Source of the DNA: Tolumonas sp008015085
GTDB lineage: Bacteria > Pseudomonadota > Gammaproteobacteria > Enterobacterales > Aeromonadaceae
Reading direction: 5' to 3'
NCBI GenBank assembly: GCA_029265125.1
Contig: JAJUJX010000013.1
Span: 1-64,000 of the forward strand
Length of the DNA stretch: 64,000 bases
A program made the translations under genes and the position numbers. Below the pieces are notes generated by a model. It was not told where the DNA came from and ran no database searches. It saw only the letters and a list, made by a program, of their open reading frames with translations. Below, in pieces: positions 15,319-22,937 of this stretch (positions are counted from its first letter, which is position 1; the number at the start of each line of letters is the position of its first letter).

Positions 15319-16476
15319 ATGGCTCTCTATGAAATGCGTAAGTTTGTTGCGCCTGAATTCATTTTTGGTGTCGGTGCCCGTCATCGGGTTGGATTTTATG
15401 CCAGAAATATGCGGGCGCGGCGAGTACTGATAGTCAGCGATCCGGGTGTCATTGCTGCTGGCTGGCTGCAGGATGTGCAACACGATCTTTCTGAAATGGG
15501 CATTGAATCGGTGGTGTTTAAAGATTTGACGCCGAATCCGAAAGATTATGAAGTCATGGCGGGAGCGGCATTTTATGCCCGGGAGCGTTGTGATGTGATC
15601 GTTGCGCTGGGCGGCGGCAGTGTTATCGATTGTGCTAAGGCCATCGGTCTGGTCTTTTCCAATCAGTGCGATATTCATGTATTTGAAGGTGCTGATCAGG
15701 TAGATATTCCCGGCCCGCCATTGATCTGTATTCCTACCACGGCGGGTACGGCCGCCGAAATTTCCCAGTTCTGCATCATTGTAAACTCTCCGGAGCGCTA
15801 CAAGATGGCGATCATCAGCAAGAGTGTCGTGCCGGATGTCGCACTGATCGACCCGGAAACCACACTGACACTTGATCCGCATCTGACGGCCTGTACCGGT
15901 ATTGATGCACTGACGCATGCTATTGAAGCGTATGTCTCCACTGCCAGTTCTCCGGTTGTCGATGTGCATGCGCTGGCAGCGATCAAACTCATCTGGGATA
16001 ACATCGAACAGGCGGTTGCCGCGACAGATTGTTTATCCGCCCGCGAAAACATGTTGCTGGGTAGCCTGCAGGCTGGTCTGGCCTTTTCGAACGCCAGTCT
16101 CGGTGCCGTCCACGCGATGGCGCATTCACTGGGTGGTTATCTCGATCTACCGCACGGGGAATGCAACGCATTGCTGCTGGATCACGTGGTACGCTTCAAT
16201 ATCTCGAAAGCATCAGAGCGTTACGAGAAAATTGGTGAAATGATGGGGTTGGATCTGCGAGGTCTGACAGAAAAACAGCGGGCTAACCGTATTACCGAAA
16301 CCTTGACTTCGTTACGCAACCGGATGGGTATCGTAGAACGAATGCGGTTGTGTGGTGTTAAAGAAAGCGATATTCCGGAGCTGGCTTTCCATGCAGCGAA
16401 TGATGCCTGTCTGGTGACGAACCCGCGTCATGCCTCTATTGGCGACATAAAGGTAATCTATGGTGAAGCACTGTGA
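15319..16476 (+). CDS. Iron-containing alcohol dehydrogenase (ErcA-like, group III)
   Basis: 385 residues from the ATG at 15319, which has a perfect AGGAGG seven bases upstream. The N-terminal Rossmann-like part carries GGGS (98-101) for NAD(P) binding. The metal ligands Asp196, His200, His265 and His279 (IDALTHAIEAY, GAVHAMAHSLGGYLDLPHG) are all present. The enzyme should oxidise a short-chain alcohol or reduce its aldehyde. The opening MALYEMRKFVAPEFIFGVG recalls ErcA proteins linked to PAS-domain sensors in Pseudomonas; here too the next gene is a PAS sensor, overlapping by 17 bases. Regulatory linkage is therefore likely; the substrate is not known. Confidence 0.87.
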   Translation: MALYEMRKFVAPEFIFGVGARHRVGFYARNMRARRVLIVSDPGVIAAGWLQDVQHDLSEMGIESVVFKDLTPNPKDYEVMAGAAFYARERCDVIVALGGGSVIDCAKAIGLVFSNQCDIHVFEGADQVDIPGPPLICIPTTAGTAAEISQFCIIVNSPERYKMAIISKSVVPDVALIDPETTLTLDPHLTACTGIDALTHAIEAYVSTASSPVVDVHALAAIKLIWDNIEQAVAATDCLSARENMLLGSLQAGLAFSNASLGAVHAMAHSLGGYLDLPHGECNALLLDHVVRFNISKASERYEKIGEMMGLDLRGLTEKQRANRITETLTSLRNRMGIVERMRLCGVKESDIPELAFHAANDACLVTNPRHASIGDIKVIYGEAL

Positions 16477-18649
16477 TTCCGAAGATGACTGGGAAGAACG
16501 GAAAGAACGGATCATCGGTCTTGGTGAACGTTCATTCCACAAAAGCTATTATCCTCAGCTGAAACAGAATCTCGATCGGCTGGAGCGTTTCCATACCCTG
16601 CTGGATCACACCTCTGATTTTGTAGTGCTGGTGACACTGCCGGACGGTCTGATCACGGATGCTAATGCTGCATTTGGGCGGCTTATCGGTAAGTCGGTCG
16701 AGGCCTTGATTGGCAAATCATTTGAATCACTCGGACTGGGGGCGGATGCAGTTAAAGTGCTGGATATTCTGCATCGGGATATGGTTTTCCGACGCGATCC
16801 CCGGCAGTTGCCGAATCACTCAGTCATTACCAAATACGATACAAATAATACGTTTATCTGGCTGGATCTTTCATTTCGTATTGCCGTGCTGGATGGCGAT
16901 TGTTATGGCGTCATGGTCGGTCGTGATGTTACCGAACGCAAGCGTAACGAAGAGATGATGACCGCACTACTCACGGAAAAAGCAGCATTGCTGGATAACG
17001 CACTGGTCGGCATCATCAGTGTCAAAGATCGCCGTATTATCTCCTGTAATCGCCGGTTTGAGGAGATGATGGGCTATACACCGGGTAGTGCTATTGGTCA
17101 TTCCACCCGGATATTGTATGAGTCTGATGAGACCTTTACCTCGTTCGGCACTGAAGCTTATCGTGCTCTGAATCTTGGCCTGCAATTTGCGGCTACTATC
17201 ATGCTGGTGCGGGCGAATGGTGAGCCGTTCTGGTGTGAACTGACTGGACGGGCATTTGATTCGGAGAATCCGGAAAAAGGCAGTATCTGGATTTTTACTG
17301 ACGTCAACGACCGTAAGCTGGCTGAGGATCGGGCCGTTTTCCTCTCACATCATGATGCCTTGACCGAGTTGCCGAATCATCAGTTGCTGAAAGATCGTCT
17401 GGAACAGGCGATTATGCTGGCGGATCAAGGCCATAATGTCATTGCACTGATGGTCATTGATATCGACCGCTTTAAAACCATCAATGATTCGCTGGGCTAT
17501 GGCATCGGCAATCAGCTGCTCATCGATGTAGCGAAACGCCTCAAAGGCTGCGTGCGGGAGATTGATACCGTCAGCCGGCAGGGTGGTGATGAATTTATCC
17601 TGCTGTTACCGAATCTGCCCAATCCTGATAACTGTGTCACTTTAGTTGGCGAATTGATGGCTCAGATCAGTCAGCCATTTTTTATCATGGACAAAGAGCT
17701 GGCATTATCTGTTTCAGTCGGTATCGCGCTCTATCCTGATGACGGCAATGATTTTGAATCCCTGATGAAAAAAGCGGATATGGCAATGTACCGGGCGAAA
17801 TCGGCCGGACGGAACACATATCGTTTCTTTAATGAAGAGATGAATGACGAAGCGACCGAACAACTCAATATCAGTGTTGGTTTGCGTAAAGCGCTGGAAA
17901 ACAACCAGTTCCAATTGTATTACCAGCCGCAGCTCAAGATCCGAGGTGGGGCGCTGATTGGTGCGGAAGCGCTGATCCGCTGGAATCATCCGGAGTTTGG
18001 CATGGTGTCTCCGGCACGGTTTATTCCGGTGGCTGAAGAGTCAGGTCTGATTATTCCGATTGGTGACTGGGTGATGCAGGAGGCCTGTCGGGAAGTGGTT
18101 AAATGGGCTCAGGCGGGAATGAAAAACCCTGTCGTTGCTGTTAACCTTTCTGCTTTGCAGTTTACTCATGGTGATATCGAAGATTCGGTGGCCAGAGCCA
18201 TTCGTGATTCTGGGATTGCGCCGGAAATGCTGGAGCTGGAACTGACCGAATCAATCATGATCCGCGATACAGAAAATGTGCTGGCGACGGTGAAACGACT
18301 TAAATCAATGGGCGTACGGCTTTCTATTGACGATTTCGGTACTGGTTATTCCAGTCTCTCTTATCTCAAACGATTTGCGGTGGATAAACTCAAAATCGAT
18401 CAGGCCTTTATTCGTGAATTGGTCACCAATCAGGACGATGCCGCGATTGTACGTGCCATTATTCAGATGGCTTGTAGTCTCGGGCTGCGAACGATTGCGG
18501 AAGGCGTTGAAACTGCTGATGTGCTGGATAAATTAAAACTCTACCGGTGTGATGAAGTACAGGGTTACTACCTTGGCCGCCCGATGCCGGCAGATGATTT
18601 TATGGCTTATCTGTTACGGCATCTGGGCGGGCTGAATTTTGCAGACTAA
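16460..18649 (+). CDS. PAS-PAS-GGDEF-EAL cyclic-di-GMP enzyme, coupled to the alcohol dehydrogenase
   Basis: 729 residues. A conserved N-terminal stretch (ERIIGLGERSFHKSYYPQLK) resembles that seen before PAS domains in ErcS-type sensors. Two PAS domains (about 50-160 and 175-300) precede a GGDEF domain with intact RQGGDEF and a REID inhibitory site five residues upstream, then an EAL domain with EALIRW, ELTES, IDDFGTGYSS, AEGVET and QGYYLGRP. Both catalytic motifs look competent, so it may make and degrade cyclic-di-GMP, with one activity dominant. No membrane segment is seen: a cytosolic sensor. Its ATG lies inside the dehydrogenase gene, implying translational coupling and a shared signal, perhaps alcohol oxidation or redox state. 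Confidence 0.9.
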   Translation: MVKHCDSEDDWEERKERIIGLGERSFHKSYYPQLKQNLDRLERFHTLLDHTSDFVVLVTLPDGLITDANAAFGRLIGKSVEALIGKSFESLGLGADAVKVLDILHRDMVFRRDPRQLPNHSVITKYDTNNTFIWLDLSFRIAVLDGDCYGVMVGRDVTERKRNEEMMTALLTEKAALLDNALVGIISVKDRRIISCNRRFEEMMGYTPGSAIGHSTRILYESDETFTSFGTEAYRALNLGLQFAATIMLVRANGEPFWCELTGRAFDSENPEKGSIWIFTDVNDRKLAEDRAVFLSHHDALTELPNHQLLKDRLEQAIMLADQGHNVIALMVIDIDRFKTINDSLGYGIGNQLLIDVAKRLKGCVREIDTVSRQGGDEFILLLPNLPNPDNCVTLVGELMAQISQPFFIMDKELALSVSVGIALYPDDGNDFESLMKKADMAMYRAKSAGRNTYRFFNEEMNDEATEQLNISVGLRKALENNQFQLYYQPQLKIRGGALIGAEALIRWNHPEFGMVSPARFIPVAEESGLIIPIGDWVMQEACREVVKWAQAGMKNPVVAVNLSALQFTHGDIEDSVARAIRDSGIAPEMLELELTESIMIRDTENVLATVKRLKSMGVRLSIDDFGTGYSSLSYLKRFAVDKLKIDQAFIRELVTNQDDAAIVRAIIQMACSLGLRTIAEGVETADVLDKLKLYRCDEVQGYYLGRPMPADDFMAYLLRHLGGLNFAD

Positions 18650-18652
18650 CAG

Positions 18653-18675
18653 AATGCCGGAACGAATCCGGCATT
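18653..18675. terminator. Convergent hairpin between the GGDEF-EAL gene and pspC
   Basis: Perfect 8-bp stem AATGCCGG/CCGGCATT with a seven-base loop exactly between two converging genes. There is no T run on either strand, so it is a weak or Rho-assisted terminator at best. Confidence 0.45.
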
Positions 18676-18680
18676 GCCTG

Positions 18681-19052
18681 CTATAACTTGCGAAACTCTT
18701 TATCAAAACGATAACGACTGGAAGTAACATACCGTTCCATCGCTTGCAGGCGCTGATCCAGCCGTTGCATCCGCTCATTCAGCTGACGGGCGCGTTGCAT
18801 GATCTCGTCATCATATGCCTGTGTTTTTCTGAACATCGGGTCTGGTGGTAACTGTGTTGGCTGTTTATCCAGCAGAAAGACACCGGCCAGATACACCAGT
18901 ACTCCCAGGCTACCGCTGAAGATAAACAAAGTGACCATCAGCAGTCGTACCAGCCAGACCGGCTGGCGGTAATATTCAGCTACGCCAGCGCAGACCCCGC
19001 CTAACCAGGCCTGATTACTGCTGCGATACAATTTTTGTCCGGAATTGTTCAT
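18681..19052 (-). CDS. pspC: Phage shock protein C
   Basis: 123 residues with a PspC domain: KLYRSSNQAWLGGVCAGVAEYY followed by a hydrophobic segment (LVRLLMVTLFIFSGSLGVLVYLAGVFLL) and a C-terminal coiled coil (AYDDEIMQRARQLNERMQRLDQRLQAME). PspC is an inner-membrane sensor that with PspB recruits PspA and frees PspF when the membrane is stressed. Third gene of pspABC, 23 bases after pspB; a pspD gene is not seen. Length matches E. coli PspC. Confidence 0.93.
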   Translation of the reverse strand: MNNSGQKLYRSSNQAWLGGVCAGVAEYYRQPVWLVRLLMVTLFIFSGSLGVLVYLAGVFLLDKQPTQLPPDPMFRKTQAYDDEIMQRARQLNERMQRLDQRLQAMERYVTSSRYRFDKEFRKL

Positions 19053-19075
19053 CGTGACTCTCCTTTCAATGAGTC

Positions 19076-19324
19076 TTATGAAGAACGGTGATGATGGCTT
19101 TCATCGTGCCGACGCCAGTCTGGTTGCTGTACATCCAGAATGGTTTCCAGCGTGGCTATCCGTTGTTCCAGCTTTTCGGCCAGAGCTAATGCCTCATCCA
19201 GCTGATGTCGCTCCTCAGCGGACAACCCCCGATTACTGCGTGATTGCGACCAGTAATGCAGGATCAGCCAGATCGGAGCCACAATGACCAGAAAAACAAC
19301 GGCCGGAATAAAGAAAAATTGCAT
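19076..19324 (-). CDS. pspB: Phage shock protein B
   Basis: 82 residues from the ATG at 19324, whose A overlaps the pspA stop (TGATG); the alternative TTG three bases upstream is less likely. One N-terminal membrane helix (MQFFFIPAVVFLVIVAPIWLILHYW) is followed by a leucine-rich coiled coil (LDEALALAEKLEQRIATLETIL). PspB works with PspC in the inner membrane to relay stress to PspA-PspF. Position and length are canonical. Confidence 0.93.
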   Translation of the reverse strand: MQFFFIPAVVFLVIVAPIWLILHYWSQSRSNRGLSAEERHQLDEALALAEKLEQRIATLETILDVQQPDWRRHDESHHHRSS

Positions 19325-19995
19325 CAATTTTCGCTCCTTCTGTGCATGCTGGCTTTCAGTGCTTCAAGTTCAGACTCGACCTTATCATTGCGTTCTAATT
19401 CAGCAAATTCGTCGTGTAATGTGCGGCTACGGCCGAGATCCTGGGCTTCCACTTCAGCTTCCATGTTATCCATCTTGCGCTCATACGCTTCAAATTTCCG
19501 GAAGGCTTCTTCCAGTTTTTCACGGTTGCTGCTACGGCGGATATCCATCCGGGAACGACTGGTCTGTTCACGGGCCAGCAGTGATTGCTGTTTGGCCTTG
19601 GCATCGTCCAGTTTTTGCTGCAACTGACCGATCTCTTCATTCAATACGCTCAGTTGTTCTTCTATCACTTTGAGCTCACGTTCGGCCAAACGAACGGTTT
19701 CTTCTACGGCCTGTTTTTCGGTCAGTGCCGCGCGGGCCAGATCATCACGACCTTTACCAAGAGCCAAACGTGCCTTGCTTTCCCAATCCTGCACATCCTG
19801 CTGTAAGCGCAACAGACGGCGCTCCTGCTCTTTACGATCGGCCAGCACCCTGGCTGAACTTGTGCGAACTTCAACCAGTGTTTCTTCCATCTCCTGGATC
19901 ATCATGCGCACCATCTTCGCCGGGTCTTCCGCGCGATCCAGCAGTGCTGTCAGATTGGAATTAATGATGTCACTGAAACGAGAAAATATACCCAT
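19324..19995 (-). CDS. pspA: Phage shock protein A (membrane-stress effector, PspF inhibitor)
   Basis: 223 residues, almost wholly coiled coil, beginning with the membrane-binding amphipathic helix GIFSRFSDIINSNLTALLDRAEDP that defines PspA/Vipp1 (ESCRT-III-like). In resting cells it binds PspF and blocks sigma-54 activation. Under proton-leak or envelope stress it assembles on the inner membrane. First gene of pspABC, with a good AGGAG before the start and a sigma-54 promoter just upstream. Divergent from pspF, as in E. coli. Confidence 0.96.
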   Translation of the reverse strand: MGIFSRFSDIINSNLTALLDRAEDPAKMVRMMIQEMEETLVEVRTSSARVLADRKEQERRLLRLQQDVQDWESKARLALGKGRDDLARAALTEKQAVEETVRLAERELKVIEEQLSVLNEEIGQLQQKLDDAKAKQQSLLAREQTSRSRMDIRRSSNREKLEEAFRKFEAYERKMDNMEAEVEAQDLGRSRTLHDEFAELERNDKVESELEALKASMHRRSEN

Positions 19996-20031
19996 GATGA
20001 ACTCCTGCTATTGAATTGACATTTTATTCAC

Positions 20032-20047
20032 AGCGAAACACGTGCCA
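20032..20047 (-). promoter_or_regulatory. Sigma-54 promoter of pspABC
   Basis: On the minus strand TGGCACGTGTTTCGCT: -24 TGGCAC and a -12 GC with the correct 12-base register. It departs from TGGCACG-N4-TTGCW only at TCGC. It lies about 40 bases before the pspA start and downstream of room for PspF and IHF sites (20060-20170). Confidence 0.85.
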
Positions 20048-20171
20048 GTTTTATAACCTACTGTTTATACACAGATTTTGTATGAAAGATGAAAAATTAA
20101 GCGTTTTTAGCTTGAAATTTTAGCTATACAAGCCATATATGTGGTGTAAATAACCAATAAATGGTGATTTT

Positions 20172-21197
20172 GTGGCCGGGCAAAAACAACAAATTATAGG
20201 TAGTTCAGAATGTTGGCATCAGGTTTTACAGCAGGTTTCGCAGGTAGCACCGCTGAACCGGCCGATATTGATCATCGGTGAAAGAGGAACGGGCAAAGAG
20301 CTGATTGCAGAGCGGCTGCATTATCTGTCGATGCGCTGGCAGCAGCCTTATCTGCAGGTCAACTGTGCCGCGATGCAGGAAAATCTGCTGGAATCGGAAT
20401 TGTTCGGCCATGAAGCCGGCGCATTTACCGGTGCAACACGTAGCCGGGCTGGCTTATTCGAGAGGGCAGACGGCGGCACCTTGTTTTTAGATGAACTGGC
20501 CACTGCCAGTCTGGCGGTGCAGGAAAAATTGCTACGCATCATTGAATATGGCCGCTTTGAACGGGTGGGGGGCAGTAAGACATTACTGGTTGATGTCCGG
20601 GTTGTGGCTGCCTGCAATGAAGATCTGCCATCACTGGTGGCGCAAGGCCGGTTCAGGGGGGATTTACTCGATCGGTTGGCCTTTGATGTGCTGAATTTGC
20701 CTCCACTGCGCTATCGAAAAGAGGATATCAGCGAATTAGCAGAGCATTTTGCATTACGTATGTGTCTGGAATTGGGCTATGACTATTTTTCTGGTTTCAC
20801 GTCTGAAGCGATGCAGCAACTGACCAATCATAACTGGCCGGGTAATGTCCGTGAGCTGAAAAATGTGGTTGAGCGTAGTATTTACCGGCATGCAAATCCG
20901 GCAACCGCGGTTGCTGATATTGTACTGGATCCATTTATCAGCCCGTGGCGATCAGCTAATACCACACCAGCCTCTGTCATGGCTTCGGGGCCTGCTATTC
21001 CTCAGGTATCATTAGACTGCGATCTGAAAGCCGAATTAGCGAAGCTGGAACAGCAGTTGATCCGTCGGACGTTAGAACAATATCACTTCCATCAGCGGCG
21101 CAGCGCACAAGCATTAGGCTTGAGTTACGACCAGCTCCGGGCTGCCTTACGGAAATATCCACATTTACTCGCAGAACGAAACCAGAGTGAAGGATGA
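20172..21197 (+). CDS. pspF: Psp operon transcriptional activator PspF (sigma-54 enhancer-binding protein)
   Basis: 341 residues starting with GTG. There is no receiver domain; the AAA+ domain begins at once with QIIGSSECW and has Walker A GERGTGKE (36-43), the sigma-54-contacting GAFTGA loop (83-88), Walker B GGTLFLDE (101-108) and WPGNVRELKNVVERS. A Fis-type helix-turn-helix is at the C-terminus (RRSAQALGLSYDQLRAALRKY). It activates the divergent pspABC promoter and is held inactive by PspA. The Shine-Dalgarno is poor, as expected for a low-level regulator. Confidence 0.95.
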   Translation: MAGQKQQIIGSSECWHQVLQQVSQVAPLNRPILIIGERGTGKELIAERLHYLSMRWQQPYLQVNCAAMQENLLESELFGHEAGAFTGATRSRAGLFERADGGTLFLDELATASLAVQEKLLRIIEYGRFERVGGSKTLLVDVRVVAACNEDLPSLVAQGRFRGDLLDRLAFDVLNLPPLRYRKEDISELAEHFALRMCLELGYDYFSGFTSEAMQQLTNHNWPGNVRELKNVVERSIYRHANPATAVADIVLDPFISPWRSANTTPASVMASGPAIPQVSLDCDLKAELAKLEQQLIRRTLEQYHFHQRRSAQALGLSYDQLRAALRKYPHLLAERNQSEG

Positions 21198-21217
21198 TGT
21201 TTTTTTCATCGTAACGG

Positions 21218-21253
21218 CGTGTAGGATATTTGCCATACTTACTGTAAGCACTG
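21218..21253 (+). promoter_or_regulatory. Conserved upstream activating element of CsrB-like RNA 2 (candidate UvrY/GacA/VarA site)
   Basis: Second copy of the 36-base block at 12160-12195, with four differences. It includes TGTAGG and an inverted CTTACTGTAAG, which fits a response-regulator dimer site. It begins 21 bases after the pspF stop and 167 bases before TAGTAT at 21385. Confidence 0.72.
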
Positions 21254-21384
21254 GCTGTTTTCTCATCAATTTGTTATGCGAAATTGATTGTATTTCATTG
21301 AAATAAAATCAATTTCAAGAAAATGATAGCTGTTATCACTATTTTTATGCCTGGAAGATCCCCTCTTTTTTTCAGTGAACGCAC

Positions 21385-21390
21385 TAGTAT
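21385..21390 (+). promoter_or_regulatory. Candidate -10 element of CsrB-like RNA 2
   Basis: TAGTAT followed by TAA, identical to TAGTATTA at the first Csr locus and at the same distance from the shared upstream element. No convincing -35 is seen, as expected for an activator-dependent promoter. Confidence 0.5.
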
Positions 21391-21395
21391 TAAAC

Positions 21396-21671
21396 ATAAG
21401 GAACAGTTACAGCTCAGGATGAGCAATGTTCAGCATTCAGGCCTGCAGGAAGCAGGTATATTAAGAAAGGAACATCCGACGGAACGGATGATAACCGGTG
21501 ATGGAACAGCGGTTATGCAGGAGGCGGGTCTGACATGTTCAGCCCCATGGATGGAATGATGCCTGCAAGGATGCCTGCGCAATGTGTTAGCAGCGATTAG
21601 CTCCACATAATCTTCGGTTTAGGCGACCGATGCCTGTAGAGGGGTGACATGATGTCACCCCTTTGTTTTTT
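21396..21671 (+). ncRNA. csrC: CsrB/CsrC-type CsrA-sequestering small RNA, copy 2
   Basis: About 275 bases, non-coding in appearance, with some 11 GGA motifs, several in hairpin loops: GCTCAGGATGAGC, CCTGCAGGAAGCAGG, CATCCGACGGAACGGATG and GCCTGCAAGGATGCCTGC. The 3' terminator and upstream element are shared with copy 1. Fewer and less regular GGA sites make it a lower-capacity CsrA sponge. Having two such RNAs is usual in gammaproteobacteria; having both within 9 kb is less usual. The name csrC is only for distinction. The 5' end is estimated. Confidence 0.82.
21640..21671 (+). terminator. Terminator of CsrB-like RNA 2
   Basis: Perfect stem AGGGGTGACAT/ATGTCACCCCT with a minimal loop, followed by TTGTTTTTTC. 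Confidence 0.92.
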
Positions 21672-21788
21672 CTTAAAATCTGATACAGCACACTTTTTCC
21701 GAAAAAAATGTTCCCGGTTTCAATGGTATTTCTATCTGGCTCAGATAAGCTGTCTACAGTTAAAGAATGTAAACCGGAGTGTGCTATC

Positions 21789-21823
21789 AATAGCCCTGAC
21801 CTTGTGTCGGGGCTATTTTTTTG
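21789..21823 (+). terminator. Orphan strong terminator
   Basis: Stem AATAGCCCTGA/TCGGGGCTATT with one G-T pair and loop CCTTGTG, then T7. It lies about 120 bases beyond the CsrB-like RNA 2 terminator with no protein gene between, so it may end an unrecognised small transcript or serve as a back-up terminator. Confidence 0.8.
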
Positions 21824-21850
21824 ATGCTTTCTTGATCTGTAGCGGTTCAG

Positions 21851-21893
21851 TGATTACTTAATGATGCTTAAATTATGCATCATTAAGTAATCA
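21851..21893 (+). promoter_or_regulatory. Perfect 17-bp inverted repeat covering the yecH-like leader
   Basis: TGATTACTTAATGATGC (21851-21867) and its exact complement (21877-21893), separated by nine bases. The right arm runs into the Shine-Dalgarno AGGAG of the next gene. It could be a dimer operator or an mRNA hairpin that hides the ribosome binding site. Confidence 0.75.
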
Positions 21894-21903
21894 GGAGTTT
21901 GCC

Positions 21904-22146
21904 ATGAATCCGTCAGTACACGGTCACGATGTTATGCACATGATGCTGGAATTAGGTGGTCAATTTACCCGCGAGAGTCTGAAATCAGCGATTGACACCC
22001 GGTTTGGTTCAGACGCACGTTTCCATACCTGCAGCGCAGAGAATATGACTGCTGAGCAGCTCATCGATTTTCTACAGGCCAAAGGCAAATTTGTGGCCTC
22101 TGACACGGGTTTTAATACCCGCGAAGAACATATCTGTAATCATTAA
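21904..22146 (+). CDS. yecH: YecH family metal-binding protein (DUF2492)
   Basis: 80 residues with the family pattern: SVHGHDVMHMMLELGGQFT, FGSDARFHTCSAENMTAEQLIDFL and a C-terminal HICNH. Conserved His and Cys residues (HGHD, FHTCSA, ICNH) suggest metal binding, which is the family annotation; the role is unknown. AGGAG precedes the ATG by six bases. The leader is a perfect 17-bp inverted repeat, so expression is probably controlled, possibly by the metal. Confidence 0.88.
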   Translation: MNPSVHGHDVMHMMLELGGQFTRESLKSAIDTRFGSDARFHTCSAENMTAEQLIDFLQAKGKFVASDTGFNTREEHICNH

Positions 22147-22200
22147 TGACTGATATACAGCAGACTACAGGGCTGATATGGCTCTGTGTCTGCTGACAAC

Positions 22201-22743
22201 TCAGAAGCTGAAACGGTAATAAATATTATAAGACTCTATTCCTGCATTATTTGAACTGATTCCGGCATTGGAGTAGTGCAACGCTTGTGCACCGATGGTA
22301 TGCCGTTGGTTAATGCGAATGCCAAAACCCAGGCGGTCTTCAAAATTCACACTCGAGCCTAAATTCCGGTCTTCAACTTTATTCCGGCTGAATACAGCCA
22401 GTCCGATCCCTGCTTCAATGAATGGCTGCACCATTGAATTAGCTCCTCCAAACTCCCAGGTCAGCACCGGTGAGGCAGAAAAACTGTGCGTATTAACAGC
22501 GTCTTCGCTATCCCAGTAGGTATAGCCTGCTACCCAGTAACCGCTCAGTCTCCCCATATCTGAATCAAACCAGCGCTGCTGCCAGGGGAATTGCAGGGCA
22601 GTGCGGTAAGTGACGGTGTTATCAGCGGAATGTCCGAGTGCGAGAGAGATGTCAGTGGCATGCGCAATTGAGCTGAAAAGGACGACGCAGCTACAGAGCA
22701 ACCCTGAAATCGCCCGGAAAGGAAAAACAAATGAAACAGACAT
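22201..22743 (-). CDS. pagL: Lipid A 3-O-deacylase, PagL family
   Basis: 180 residues with a signal peptide (cleavage near SIAHA/TD) and an eight-stranded outer-membrane barrel pattern ending in Phe (YYRFSF). The catalytic triad of PagL is recognisable as His156, Ser158 (LHYSNAG) and Glu170 (AGIESYN), with the spacing found in the Pseudomonas enzyme. It removes the 3-linked acyl chain from lipid A at the cell surface, lowering endotoxicity and altering permeability. AGGAGG precedes the ATG. Monocistronic. Confidence 0.85.
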   Translation of the reverse strand: MSVSFVFPFRAISGLLCSCVVLFSSIAHATDISLALGHSADNTVTYRTALQFPWQQRWFDSDMGRLSGYWVAGYTYWDSEDAVNTHSFSASPVLTWEFGGANSMVQPFIEAGIGLAVFSRNKVEDRNLGSSVNFEDRLGFGIRINQRHTIGAQALHYSNAGISSNNAGIESYNIYYRFSF

Positions 22744-22937
22744 GATGCACCTCCTGCGTAACAGAAAACTGCCTCACCACTTATTTGGGGTATATATTTT
22801 GTGCCAGTACGGTTTAAGTATAGGATTTTTCCTGAAATTCGCCGTGTTGTGGCATGTCATCGCGATAGATTATTCATTCTGCTAGACTATCCATACTTTT
22901 CCGTCTTTTATTTCGCACTTTTTCCGGATTGCAGCAT

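Noticed and set aside
18653..18675. Strong bidirectional terminator between the GGDEF-EAL gene and pspC
   Set aside because: The stem is good but neither strand has a T run; listed only as a weak hairpin.
21323..21559. 78-codon open frame across the second Csr RNA promoter and 5' half
   Set aside because: It spans the putative promoter and lacks a ribosome site; the RNA interpretation is better supported.
21649..21861. 70-codon open frame over two terminators
   Set aside because: It starts inside one terminator stem and runs through another, with no good Shine-Dalgarno.
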